64,000 nt of DNA from Nectonema munidae (taxonomy: Eukaryota; Nematomorpha; Nectonematoida; Nectonematidae). The stretch spans positions 186,001 through 250,000 of the forward strand of contig JAUIRK010001047.1 in NCBI GenBank assembly GCA_030549495.1, in the 5' to 3' direction. Both the position numbers and the translations under genes were made by a program. The notes below the pieces were generated by a model. It worked only from the letters and a program-made list of their open reading frames with translations. It was not told where the DNA came from and did no database searches. This document shows, one piece after another, positions 1 through 11,615 of the stretch (position 1 is the stretch's first letter; each line of letters opens with the position of its first letter).

Positions 1-2976
1 AGTTTTTGCAAGAACTTTGTACATAACTTGTTCGAATCTTTTTGCATCTAATATTCAGTCGTGTAATCACTTATTTTTTTCTTTTCGTCTTTCCTTTCTG
101 ACCTTGACCTCCGTATACGAAACTTTACTTGGCGTTATATAACGTCCAATTAATAAGGTAAAGGAGTAATGGTGACACCATAGCACTCTTTTATCTAAGT
201 TCCTAAACGCATATTCAAACTTTGGTTTCTTACATGCTTCTCTTAATGCCGGTTTTTATTAACAAATGAAATCGAAAGTACTGAAGTAAATTTTCTTTCG
301 GGAACTTATCAAGTAAAAATTCAGTATTTTTATCTCTATAGTTTTCATTTGTCCATTTTGTCAAATGAAAGTGGAAAAAGGATTTTTACTCTACCGCTGA
401 CTTTGAGTATTCTCAATGAGTTGCTATAAGTGTTCGACCAATTTCTAAATGAGCCGTGTAAAATTTTGAAAACCTATTGAGGGCATTATGATTAGTGTGG
501 ATTTAGAGTTGTTAGAGTTGTGGTTAGGTTTAGTGTTAACGCAACCGTACATTAAATTCTTGGCAACTTTCCTATTTATTTGTATTGTATTAATACACTT
601 CTAACACAAAAAACATATAGTAGAGATACATGCATACATACATACGAATACATAGATACATATGACACGCATGCACTGGAATCAACCTGAATTTTCATCA
701 ACGAAAGTGCTTGCTAGTATTTTTGTATCACGGGTCTAATAAAAGTATGATTTCTGGCATTTTTACTAAGAAATACGTGTGGTGCAGTTTTCACCGAAAA
801 AAATAATTACGTAGAAGGAACAAACATACTAACATTTTTAGGAGTCAGAGAATATCTTTTTGCAGAAGGATGGCACTTTATTATGGGCGCTATAGGGTAA
901 ATACATTGAATTTAAGAAATATGCAATAAAATGGAGAAACACAGGACAGAATTTACTCATAGAAAATGAAACAAATGCACACACATGTGGATAATACTAC
1001 ATAAAACAAAGATATGGAGAAAGCCTTCTGCTTTGAAATAAAAATCACTCATGACAACATTTTTGGAAGGATTGATTTATCAACCTTCATCCGTTGATCA
1101 AGCTGATCATTCAATTTATTTGAAAAGTCAATCAATCAATCAAACACAAATAAATCTGAGTAAGTATGGTTTGAATATATTATATTTTTTTTATTTAGTA
1201 TTACTAACATCTCAACGTTAACTAAACGCGTTCTTGAAAAAACAAAAGTGTCGAATTTTGTTATTCTTTTCAAATATAAAATCTCTTTATTTCTTTCACA
1301 GGGTAGCGAAGTTTAAGCCTGGAATCATGTCTAGTCAGAGATTTCAAAGGGATAGCATTCGTTGTTGGTATATGATAAAATTTTTCATAGTTGAAGACGG
1401 AGTTGGCTTTTTCCCTCAGACTTCGCAAACCTGCTGAACAGATGACAGTTAAACGTGAAATATTTGAACAGTAAATTGGAGTGTATGCTTGAATATTAAT
1501 TTTTATTTATTAAATTAGAAATAGAATTTAGATAAATTGATTTTTATCAAGTCAAACTTTTATTTTAAGAGTGATTTTTCTAGAGTTTTTTTTAATAATT
1601 TTTTGAAACCTTAAGAGAACATTGTATAACTTGAACTTCTTTTTCAATTTCAATTGCTTAAAACATAATAGTATATTTAATCAAAAATTTTGTGCAATAG
1701 CATCCTTTCAAAACATCTTTTTGTCTCGATTACTTCAACCTTAAAACGGGGTTTAGATCTTATCATCTAATTTGTGACAAAGTTAGTAAAACTAATAAAA
1801 AATTTTGTATCCGTACAATTTTAAAATTGTTCAGTAAAATTGCTTTAAGTACGCTAATTCGTCCAAAAATAAAACATTAAAATAATTAATTGTATGATAT
1901 TAGAGCGTGGAAAATGAAAGCCATATCCATATTGTAAAAATTTGATTCAATTTAATGCAAATGGTGTAGCTGCCAATGCGTGGTAAAAACCTCTATGTTT
2001 TGTGATAAAGAGCAAAAAATGTCCACTCGTTTTGACTGTCATGTGGGGTGTGGGATTAGTGCAGGGCCGTATCAAGGGATCGTGGCGCTCCAGGGCAAAG
2101 GTCCTGAATGGAGCCCCTTACTCTTTTCTTTCTCACTCATCCCCACCCCATTCTGGCTTAAAAAGTGATTTAGAAAAAAACGCTCATATTTTTATTAAGC
2201 CACATAATTCAGAAATATAGTGACTGCGTCAAAGACAGTCTTCATTAGATGTTCATTTTTCCTGTTTTAGCAGCAGCAAAATGATCGATGACTTCGTCAA
2301 AATCAACACAATCGAGAACTTCTTTTTCAATTCTCATAATTGCCAGACGTAATTGCCCCCTCCCCCTAACTAGGGCATTTAATATTTCAATAACTATAAA
2401 ATCTATATAAATATATATAACTAGTATGAAGTTAATCCATATTCAACACCACCGCTTTCCTTTATCATACAAGCAGCATATTGCAAAAGTTTTTGCTAAT
2501 CTATACATACCATATGTTAATTATCTTGAAACTCACTCTGGCCGCCTTAAACATGCAGTATTGATTGATATCTCTTCTCAAAATATCGACCACATACAGA
2601 ATATGGCCTCTCTATGCATGGCTACGATTTTCATATGGTAAAATCAAGGAGGAATAGACTGGGAGATTAAGCATACGATAAAAAGCACACTTTTGCTTAA
2701 CATTTTGAGGAGCAGTGTTACGCCGGCGTACCGTGAAATGAAAATGGTCTGCTCTAAGTTTATGAAATTCAATTGAAAAAGAAATCAGATGATTAGTCTA
2801 TAAAATTCTGGTCCTCAAAGAGTTTACTTCATTCTTCGTGAGTGACAGGATAGTGGACAATGTGTCACCACCCTAACTTATCTCCGGCAATGGTGGCATA
2901 CAGTACGTTGCGTTTCAAAATTGCGCTACCAAAAATATCGAAGTTTGGTACGATTTCGATCTTTTTTACGTTTTTT
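1..2976. other. No recognisable gene; AT-rich intergenic DNA
   Basis: I see no conserved protein in any frame. Short simple repeats occur, such as a catacata run near 630-660 and a tcaatcaatc run near 1120-1142. A GC-richer patch at about 2060-2130 and C-rich DNA at about 2355-2370 may be the ends of a decayed transposon, but I could not pair them or find a target duplication. Confidence 0.5.
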
Positions 2977-3099
2977 GGTAATGTTGCACTATCCGTGCAA
3001 CGATAAACGTTTTTCCAATGCAATTGGCTTTTTATCGATGCACGGATAGTACCACGTATCTAAAGACGTTTATCGATGCACGGATAGTGCAACATTACC
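2977..3099. mobile_element. Palindromic MITE, 123 bp
   Basis: Both ends carry an inverted repeat of about 36 bp beginning GGTAATGTTGCACTATCCGT, with only a few mismatches. The core carries a further, imperfect copy of the ATCGATGCACGGATAGT unit in the same orientation as the right arm. The 10-bp direct repeat TACGTTTTTT lies on each side (2967-2976 and 3100-3109), as expected of a target-site duplication. A 9-10 bp duplication suits a Mutator-like element, but no family was recognised. Confidence 0.8.
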
Positions 3100-3109
3100 T
3101 ACGTTTTTT

Positions 3110-4358
3110 TATAGAACCTGTTCGTATAAGTTAAAACCGATTACTTGAGTGATAACATATTCTTTTGTGATTTATTTCATCTAAGGAAAGATTGATTAAA
3201 AAATTACTTTATATAAAAGAAAAGTAATTATTCAAACAGTTTCTGCATTTTGAAGTTTGTTATAAATTTTTTTGATATGAAATCTTTAAGTGATAAATTT
3301 ATCTTATTTACATAAATTTGTTATTTAAAATTATAAATCGAATTTTGTTTTTGAATTTTTATAAAACCGTCTCTTTAAATAAATCATATATAAAAAATAA
3401 AAATCAAAATCAAAAAACGTAATAATAGACAAGAATTGTACTAAAGAATATTGGACGCATTTATTAGCAAAGTAAAAACCGCAAACAAATTTCTTTGATG
3501 ATGTTTGATTGCATTAGTTTCGATTTTTTTTAAAATTTCGATACGTTTTTTAAATATCGTATTTTTTTATTCCGATATGATTTTATGGTATGAAAAAAAC
3601 GGAAGTTTGAAAATACGAAATTTGTTTACGAACCGTAACGTACGCCATTTCTTGCTCCGGCCATGTCTATTAGTGTAGGAATGTGTAGTAGTATAGGTTT
3701 AGCTTATTATATAGCAAATTTGATGTTATGATACAGGGAGCTGTGCCTTAGCTGTTGAGGCTTAGGAACAATATTGTCAACCCTGACCTTTGATTAGCAA
3801 CCTGCATCCTTCTTTTTTTACTTTATCTTTTCCCATTTTCTATGAGGTCGATGTTTTTGATTTTCTTTCTCATTCTTGTCTATATCACAGACATCATTTC
3901 CATCAAGGTCTAGCTTTGAAATCCTTTCAAATATTCATCAACTTGCATCCAACTAATGAAAACCTGAAAGGTGCGAAACGATCTTGGATTACCAACTTAG
4001 AGAAAAAGTTGCTAAATTTAGGGAACTTTATTTTGCTTTTAACGACAGATTTTTTAGTGATTTTTTTCTTTTTTAGTTTTTTTGGGCATATAAAAATTGA
4101 ATATAGAAAAAAATATTTAAGTTTTTCTAATTTTGAAAAAGAATAATTTTTAATTTTAGATTAATTTTCTGCATTTATTGTCGATCAAGCAAGATTGGTT
4201 AACTACTTTGTTTCAAAACTCCCAAGGTCTTGGGTTCGATTCGGGATCGCGTCTTCTTTGTTCATAGTTCGACACCACTCAACTGAGGATGTTTTAACAA
4301 AAATAGATTTTCAATGGAAAGAACTTCATGCAGTTGAATCGGAAGAAAAAAATCGTGT
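3110..4358. other. No recognisable gene
   Basis: AT-rich DNA with long T runs. Open frames at 3790-4146 and 4195-4434 are low-complexity or run into the MULE end; they resemble no known family and are probably chance. Confidence 0.4.
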
Positions 4359-6413
4359 CACGACATTTCATCACCCAACATTTCATCACACGCCATTTCA
4401 TCATACGAAATTTCATTATCTTACTCGTAAATAGTCTTAACAAAACCTTTTATTAAAATTATATAAAAACTCTTTCAAATTTTTGATATAAAATAAAATA
4501 CTTCAGTAATGTGAAAACGAAAAATACCATCATTAAAAAAATCATTGCAATCTACTGATTTAACATTTACTACAAAATTTGCATTTTTAATTGTCTTAAA
4601 AATTAGAAAAAAGTAATATTTAACAGTAAATATAAAACAATTTTATTGCTGAAAACTATTTACATGCAGAATATTGAACGGCTTTGAGATATGAAATAAT
4701 ATCCGATTGGCCAAATTGACTGCTTAAGCGTTGAATTTTTCTTTTAATGGATAAATATTTTTTATTTAGAGGTATTATAATGGCACTAATTCCTTGCATT
4801 AGATTCCAACGTTGAAGTGAGATATCTTTATACAGACCATTTAAGAATGTCCATATCGTCGGATGGCTACATTGAAATAAAAATTGTAAGGAATAATGCC
4901 AACCTTCTACTGCATTTGTCGTACGCGCAACTCCTTCCACAGAGTTTTCAAAATGATTCCATTTTTCTATAGGAAAAAGTGGACTTCTTGCTGTTCCATT
5001 TCTTCTTTGCTTTCCTCGGAGATATGTGTGTTCAAAATATATTAAAAGTTCATCAACTTTTTCATTTTCCGGCATAATATTTATTAAACTACAAAAGACT
5101 TCTTCAACCAAACTTACAGGAACAAGAGAAAGTGCAGGTAAACATAAAATTAATGTGTTGAGTTCAGAATTACTCTCTAGTTCTTTTTTCAATCCCAGTT
5201 CTATAGCTTTTCTGTGTACACTTTGGGAAAGGTGAAAAAAACAGCCTTGTATCTCAGCGTTCGGATATGCGCATTGAAACTCAGTCATTGATGCAATTTC
5301 AAAATCTAGAAGCATTCTTCTATAAGTATTTCTACTTTTATTTTTTAATAGGGCATATATTCCTGCAGGATTACAACCTTCTCTAAAATGAAAATGTATT
5401 GTGTACAATTGAAAAAATAATGAGGGTACGACTTTGAAAGTTCCATCTCCTATCCATATATCCGCACGAGACAAGGCAGCTAGCGTCTCTCCATGTTCAA
5501 AAAGAAGGAATCTTTCTGTATCATGAATTCCAGAATCATACAATAAAAATTCATGAAAATTGTTAGGAATTTCAAAATTCAATGAAGTAGGTAAAGTCGG
5601 ACAAATTTCAAAACTTTTACAAGAACGTTGCAAGGTTCGTAGAAGACTTGGTTTTTTTGGAAATCTCATCATAGATTCATTTGTTAAATTTTGACAATGT
5701 TCTCCTACAACCATAATAGGATTGTCCCAATTTCTTTCATTGAACTTTTCATTTTATGAATTGCTTTCTTGGCACTAATTTTTCCTCCATCTAAGAAATG
5801 TGAATTCTCAACTTTATGAAGAGAGATTACACGAGTTTCAAAAGTTGTAATGAATGCAGCGCATCTTTTTCTTTGGTATTCTGCGCATCTCAACGTATAG
5901 ATTATAGAAGTATCTTTATTTTCTTTATGTTTATAATATTCGCAATTGTTAAATATTGCTATTTTTTTTCCTTTAGAAGTTTCTCCAAACTCACAAAAGG
6001 GTTCCATTCAAAATAAAATAAAAAGATAATATAATGTGAAGATTAAAAAAGTACTGAAAAATAACTAAATTAGAATATTCAAGTAAAGAAACTATTCAGA
6101 GCATGAAAAGAAATCATAAGAAAATTATGTTGCATTTAGGTGCTTCATCATGGTACAGTTTTTATAAGAAAATTAATGCTAAACTACTTCCTGTCCAGAG
6201 CTTCATCATGGTACTGTTTTTATAAGAAGATGATTGCTTTTATATATCATATATACAATATTATTACTTTCTGCGTATTATGTTGACTTTTCCTTTATAC
6301 TATTTCCAGTCGAGAGGGGAACTGCATAGATAGTTACACACAACATAATCTTAATCCTTTCCATAATCCATAAAACTTTTATGTGATGAAATGTCGGGTG
6401 ATGAAATGTCATG
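4359..6413 (-). mobile_element. MULE (Mutator-like) DNA transposon with FLYWCH transposase
   Basis: The element is bounded by inverted repeats of about 31 bp (4359-4389 and 6383-6413) that differ at about two positions. Each is built from tandem units of about 15-16 bp of the type GACATTTCATCACCC; the left end has four such units in a row. Between them lies one minus-strand transposase gene. No clear target duplication was found, although A-rich runs flank both sides. The well-kept ends and single coding break suggest a fairly young copy. Confidence 0.8.
4656..6007 (-). pseudogene. MULE transposase, FLYWCH zinc finger plus DDE domain
   Basis: Two minus-strand frames overlap at 5705-5714. The upstream frame (5705-6007, ATG at 6007, 100 residues) is a FLYWCH zinc finger: TSKGKK, a Tyr-rich strand, two cysteines (LRCAEYQRKRC) and a closing histidine (ENSHFLDGG). 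The downstream frame (4656-5714, 352 residues) has the MULE transposase signature, with DIWIGDGTFKVVPSLFFQLY near residues 86-105 and CFFHLSQSVHRKA near 158-170. The conserved linker runs from the end of one frame into the other, so one small frameshift near 5705-5725 separates them. A very short intron or programmed shift is the alternative. The protein would be a nuclear cut-and-paste transposase. Confidence 0.85.
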
Positions 6414-6859
6414 AAACCGAAAAAACACACTTTAAAATTTTGGACCAAGGTTTATAAATTTCAACATGATGTTAAAAAAGAAAACCCATTTCAAGATTTC
6501 ATTATGCAAGTTGATCTTTATTCAAAAAGTAAAGCTTGTTTAGTCAATTAAATTTTATTAAAACCAAACTAAGAAATAAGATGGATTTAAATACTTTAAA
6601 AAGTATATTGATTTGAAAAATAGCAATAAAAGTTGTTAGAAATTGCCTTCTGAAGTTATTGCAAAAATTATTATCAGTCTAACAGAATATGAAAATTTGA
6701 ACTTATAATCCGCATCTTCTAGTGAAGTGTTTGAATTTTATATAAATATTAAACTAATAAAAATGTTTGTAATACTACTTTTTATCATTCATTTTATTCA
6801 AATGTAGCTACTTTTATTTGTTAGGAGTTGGCAGCCCGAGTATATACACTTATCGCATA
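6414..6859. other. No recognisable feature
   Basis: AT-rich spacer between the MULE and the long inverted-repeat region. No coding or repeat signal was recognised. Confidence 0.4.
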
Positions 6860-7640
6860 TTTTATTGATAAAGTTCGCAATTTGATTGAAAATCATCAAT
6901 TAAAATTTTGAATAAAGATGAAATTCTCACTAAAAATATCCCTCACATTTAAAATAATTTTTTAATCAATATCGACCATCCTTTTTTCTTTTCTGTACAC
7001 CGTTTTGACCATTACTGTGTGAAAATTTGTGAAAGTGTCAATGAATTTGGTGATGCATGCATAAAAAATAGCTTTTTTTCTAAAAAATCTTTACAATCGT
7101 TCTTTATTTGTCATATTGGTACAAATATAATTTTTTATTTATACCTTTATTTCTGTATAACCCGAAAATCTCGCCGCGTCAATTGAAAATCGTTGTCTTA
7201 TTTGCTAAGAAACTCTATATTTTAAAAGAGTTAGTTACCATAACTTTTACAGATGCCGATGTTTAGAGATATAGACATTGTAAAAGAAATTTAAAATGTG
7301 AATCGAATTTGATCATTTTTTCCTTTGTTGTGAAATAAAGAGTCACTTAGTATATGAAGGTAGATATCTTATTATATTTGGAAAAAGAGGATTGTAAATG
7401 ATTTCATGATGAACACGAATTTTGAGAAAGGATTGGTTAACAGATATCTTTTCTAAAGATATATATTCATATCATCTGACATTATATTATACCCTATTAT
7501 ACTGATAAAAAATCCAAAATCAATAAGAAGATTTTATTCAATACAAATACTTTGCGATCGGGTAAATTTGTCTATAAATAAATTACTGAATCAGATTCTA
7601 TTGAGTAGAGATTTGGTTCCATCCCTAATCTTGACATTGA
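6860..7640. repeat. Left arm of a long imperfect inverted repeat
   Basis: This stretch reads in reverse complement as most of 10300-11610. The reverse complement of 6865-7070 matches 11440-11610, including the gacactttcac and gatatttttagtgagaat words. The reverse complement of 7250-7460 matches about 10820-11040, and that of 7605-7635 matches about 10302-10335. A further partial copy in the same orientation lies at about 34720-35100. The arms flank the hAT relic at 7.7-9.64 kb. Confidence 0.6.
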
Positions 7641-7699
7641 TTTAGAATCATTATTATATCAATCGAGAAAATAATTTTTATCGTTCTAGCTAAATTATG

Positions 7700-9640
7700 T
7701 AGAAGTTCACATAACTCTGAATTAACCACAGATACAACCATGGCAGGCTTACGTTTTCATATTTCTACGTTTGCACAAACTTTTATTTTACCAGCATGCT
7801 GTAAAATTGTAAACATTTTATTTGATGAAAAATATGAAAAAAAAATTAAAATTTCTATGTCAAATGATACTCAAGTAATCAAGTAATTAGCGGCATTGAA
7901 AAAGTAAATTGTCTTGCAATTCAGTTGGACGAATCAACTGATATTACTGGAAAAGTGTAACTTTTCGCTTTTATTAGATTTGCATATGAAGATGGCATAC
8001 TTGAGCAATTTTTGTATTTTTCCCAGAACAACAAAAGGAGTAGATTTTTTTGAGGTTGTGGACAACTATTTTACTGTTAACGATTTGCCTTGGATATCAT
8101 CCATAAGCGTCTGTACGGATGGTACCCGGACATTTAGCCGAAAGACAATTGGCCGACAGACATCTGACCGAATGGACATTTAGCCGACGTACATTTGGCC
8201 GAACAGACATTTCACCGAACGGACATTTGACCGAACAGACATTTGAATTTAGAATAAACATTTTGTATAGTTAAAATATTGTTAGTTTTAGTATAGTTAG
8301 AATATTGTTAGTCTTCGAGTTTGTGTTAGTATAGTTAGAATATTGTTTTAACGTTTGTGTTATCATAGTTAGAATAATAACTATGCTAAATCTAACTCTA
8401 AAACTAACAACATTCTAACTATACTAACACTAACAATATTCTAACTATTATTCTAACTATGCTAATACAAACGTTAAAACAATATTCTAACTGTACTAAC
8501 ACCAACTCTAAGACTAACAATATTCTAACTATACTAAAACTAACAATATTTTAACTATACTAAATGTTTATTCTAAAATCTATTCTAAATGTTTATTCGA
8601 TCAATTGTCCGTTCGGTCAAATGTCTGTTCGGTCAAATGTCCGTTTGGTGAAATGTCGGTTCGGTCAAATGTCTGTTCGGCCAAATGAACGTCGGCTAAA
8701 TGTCCATTCGGTCAGATGTCTGCCGGCCAAATTGCCGGACACGGTACGGATGGTGCGCTATCTATGTGTTTGAGAATGTAAAAGGGTTCAAAGGAATGTT
8801 TAAGCAGAAAAACCCTTTGATTCTTTTACTCACTGCTTTTTGCACAGAGAACTTCTTGTTGCAAATGACTGCTACTTGTCATAAAATTTTTTTAGATACA
8901 ATAGAAATAATTATATTAAAAGTAAGACAATAAAATCGAGATTATTTTCACTATTATGTTCTGCAATGGAATCTGCTTATACACAGCTATTATTACACAC
9001 AGAAGTAAGATTGCTGTCTCGAGGTAAAGTTCTTCAATGTTTTAATGAATTAAAAAACAGGACTTTTTATCGCTAGTTTTGTTATTGATGAAAGCTGTTC
9101 TAATAAATTTAGTATTTTTAGCTGATATTTTTTCAGATTTAAAATACCTTTAATAAAAGTATGCAAGGAAAAAACGAAAATATTTTATCATCTGTTGATA
9201 AAATAAATTTTTTCAAAGAAAAATTACTCTATGGGTGGCAAGAATAAAAAAAGTAAATAAAGGTGAAATGTTTGAACTCATAATGAGTTTAGAAAGTTTA
9301 TCATATTAAAATAAAAGCTTTGAAAAGTATTTCCCATCACTTGATATATCTTGTTTTGGTTGTGTTAGTAATACATTTGTTTTAAGTGCTTGTGAATTTG
9401 CAGAATTAAGTGTGATCGAAGAACTCATCACTAAGTTTCACTTCTTTTTGCTTGTCTATCAACAATGGATATCCTAATATTTTATCAAAAGCAATTAAAG
9501 CTCTGCTTCCTTTTTCAACATCATATCTATGTGAAACTACGCTTTCCACTTTGAACACAAAACAAAGCAAAACTAGGGCTTGTATTCAAACATTCAAAAA
9601 AAAGCTAAGACTGTGTTTGTTAACTATTTGACCTAAAACA
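7700..9640 (+). pseudogene. hAT transposase relic (ZBED5/SCAND3-like), interrupted
   Basis: The conserved blocks appear in order on the + strand across several frames: QLDESTDITGK (about 7918-7950), AFIRFAYEDGILEQFLYF (about 7966-8020), FFEVVDNYFTVNDLPW and ISVCTDG (8050-8120), FKGMFKQKNP (about 8790-8820), SEMESAY..LLLHTEVR..SRGKVL (about 8960-9035) and a C-terminal dimerisation-type block ending LCETTLSTLNT (about 9470-9560). The protein is broken by many shifts and stops and by the 620-bp fold-back insertion after the CTDG motif. The type is the vertebrate ZBED5-like hAT group; it is long dead. Confidence 0.75.
8124..8743. mobile_element. 620-bp fold-back element inserted in the hAT relic
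   Basis: The element is one giant inverted repeat. Each outer arm is a tandem run of about 16-bp units of the type GGACATTTGACCGAAC (6-8 units per arm). Each inner arm is a run of TTAGTATAGTTAGAATATTG-like units, also in opposite orientation. The 11-bp sequence GTACGGATGGT flanks both sides (8113-8123 and 8744-8754), a target duplication made inside the hAT CTDG codons. It has no coding capacity. The duplication length and the ACATTT unit resemble the MULE at 4359-6413, so a MULE may have moved it; that part is inference. Confidence 0.85.
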
Positions 9641-9861
9641 AAAAACACGGAAAAAACGTCAAGCTCAAGTTTCTAATTTAAATTTAATGTTTACAAAAAT
9701 GACTTTTATTACTAAATATATAATTTTTTTTATTTGTTGTAAATTTTTAATAAAATTACGTTCATTTTAACTTTTATTTTCTTACTCTATAAAACGCCAA
9801 AATAGAGAAAGGTCGATTTTCTAAATGGGACGTCAATTGTTCCAAATGCTAAATAAATAAA

Positions 9862-10070
9862 TCTAAGCACAACTTAGGCAAAGTAAAAAGAAACCGCAAT
9901 TTAAATTTAAAGTGAAAAAATATTTTCAAAATCAAATTGAAAATGATTGATTGAAAAAGCTTATTTTAAAATTAGTGAGAAAAAATGTTTGGCGTTAAAT
10001 CTCCAAATATTTTTGTCACTCTCGATTTAAATTGCGCTTACTTTTTTTAACTTTGGTTAATTTGGGGTCA
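9862..10070. repeat. Decayed palindromic repeat
   Basis: An imperfect inverted repeat. The left arm contains GCAAAGTAAAAAG then CCGCAATTTAAAT; the right arm read in reverse contains CCAAAGTTAAAAAAAG then GCGCAATTTAAAT. It looks like an old MITE. No target duplication was found. Confidence 0.45.
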
Positions 10071-10299
10071 GTTATATTTTTTTTGATTTTTGAATAATTT
10101 TCGTCCGATTGGGCAAATCGACATTTCTCTATTCCATCACGCGATATTTTTGTCAATATATACACAGCTAATGAATACTAAATTTCGATGTGGTTAAAAT
10201 GCTTATATATTTAGTTAATTAGACACTACATTGACTTTTATATATTTAAGCCCAATCGATAAAATAATTTGCTTTCTTCATATAAAAATGATTTTATGA

Positions 10300-11615
10300 A
10301 TCTAGGGATGAGACAAAATTTCTACTCAAAGCCACCTGAGATCACCTTCGCTAAAAGCTCATAAAATTTATATTTATAGATTTTTGGTTTTCATGAAATT
10401 TTTCAATAACCTTATAGATTTTTGTTATATATTATAATATATTGAATGATAAATAATAATCAATTCAGCAGTAAAAATTCGTAATAATTAGAGAGGCAGC
10501 TTTGAACTATATATCTCAACCTTTATTGTTTTGCTTACAAATTCGTTATAAGCTTTGCAGTATGTACTTAATTTCTCCTATACTTTATTTTGTATCTAAA
10601 TTTGCTCTTTATTCTAAACTGATCCTTGCTTGTAGCACTAATTTCATCAGAAATTCGTTTTATGCAATCTATGTTCAAAAAAACTTTTTTCAGAGATTTA
10701 TTTAGCCCAGAATTTAAGCGATTTCAGAACTTTTCTATTGAATAGAATCTCTTTGTTGATTTTGTCCTTCTTAACAATATTGTGTTGTAGTATCAGGTGA
10801 TATAAATAGATATCACTCTGAATGTTTGATAACTAATCTTTTTCAAAATTCCTGTTCTTGATGAAATCATTCATAATCCTCTTTTTTCAATTGGAAAAAG
10901 TTTACTACCTTTATCATCCAAAATACTCTCTTATTCACACCTAAAGAAAAAGTTGTCAAATTCGATTCACATTTATAATAAAAAAATTTGAGAATAGCTC
11001 AAAATCTAGAGTATCTGTCATAGTTATGGTAACACGAAAATTTTCAGATCACGTTTTTAATCAATTGAAGATTAAAATATTAACTAATGAGATAAAGGTT
11101 TAAAAAATTTTGATTTACAATGGAGGAGCTTCTTCTTAAGGGTGAAAATGTTTTTTGAAAATCTCAATACTAGATTTTTACACCATCTAGTTCATTGAAA
11201 AAGGGTATATCTTCAGTGTAGACAAGTTAGATACATGTTTCTTAAAACTAGATAGCTTTTCAAAGGACTACTATGTATTTGCCATATAAAAATAATTTAT
11301 TAAACAAAATACTATTTCATTTTTCTTATGATCACTCCTCATTTCATTGTGCCTTCAGTTCCCTTACTTTTTCCATACTCAAATATTTGTACTATAATAA
11401 ATAACGAGGAAAAGCTTAACAAATGATTTTTGCAAAAAAACTGATTTTTACCAATTCGATTGACACTTTCATACTCTATTTGTCTAAAAAACTACAGAAA
11501 TGAAAAGAATGGACGATATTGTTTCAAAAAATTATTTTAAATTCGAAGGATATTTTTAGTGAGAATTTTATCCTCAATCATAATTTTAATTGTGATTTTC
11601 AATCAAAATGAGTTT
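10300..11615. repeat. Right arm of the long imperfect inverted repeat
   Basis: This is the inverted partner of 6860-7640, with an extra block of about 370 bp (10340-10720) that has no match in the left arm. Shared words include atctgt..gttatggtaac near 11010-11035 and gatgaaatcatt..aatcctctttt near 10858-10888. It may be the terminal region of the element that carried the enclosed hAT gene, or a second copy inserted in the opposite direction. Confidence 0.55.

Noticed and set aside
2060-2375. Possible transposon starting CAGGGCCGTATCAAGG
   Set aside because: The start looks hAT-like, but no matching inverted end or 8-bp duplication could be found.
1234-2641. Several 60-70 residue open frames near the left edge
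   Set aside because: Low-complexity content, overlapping frames and no family resemblance; expected by chance in AT-rich DNA.
5026-6016. Plus-strand open frames opposite the MULE transposase
   Set aside because: Shadows of the minus-strand transposase, with no coherent protein.
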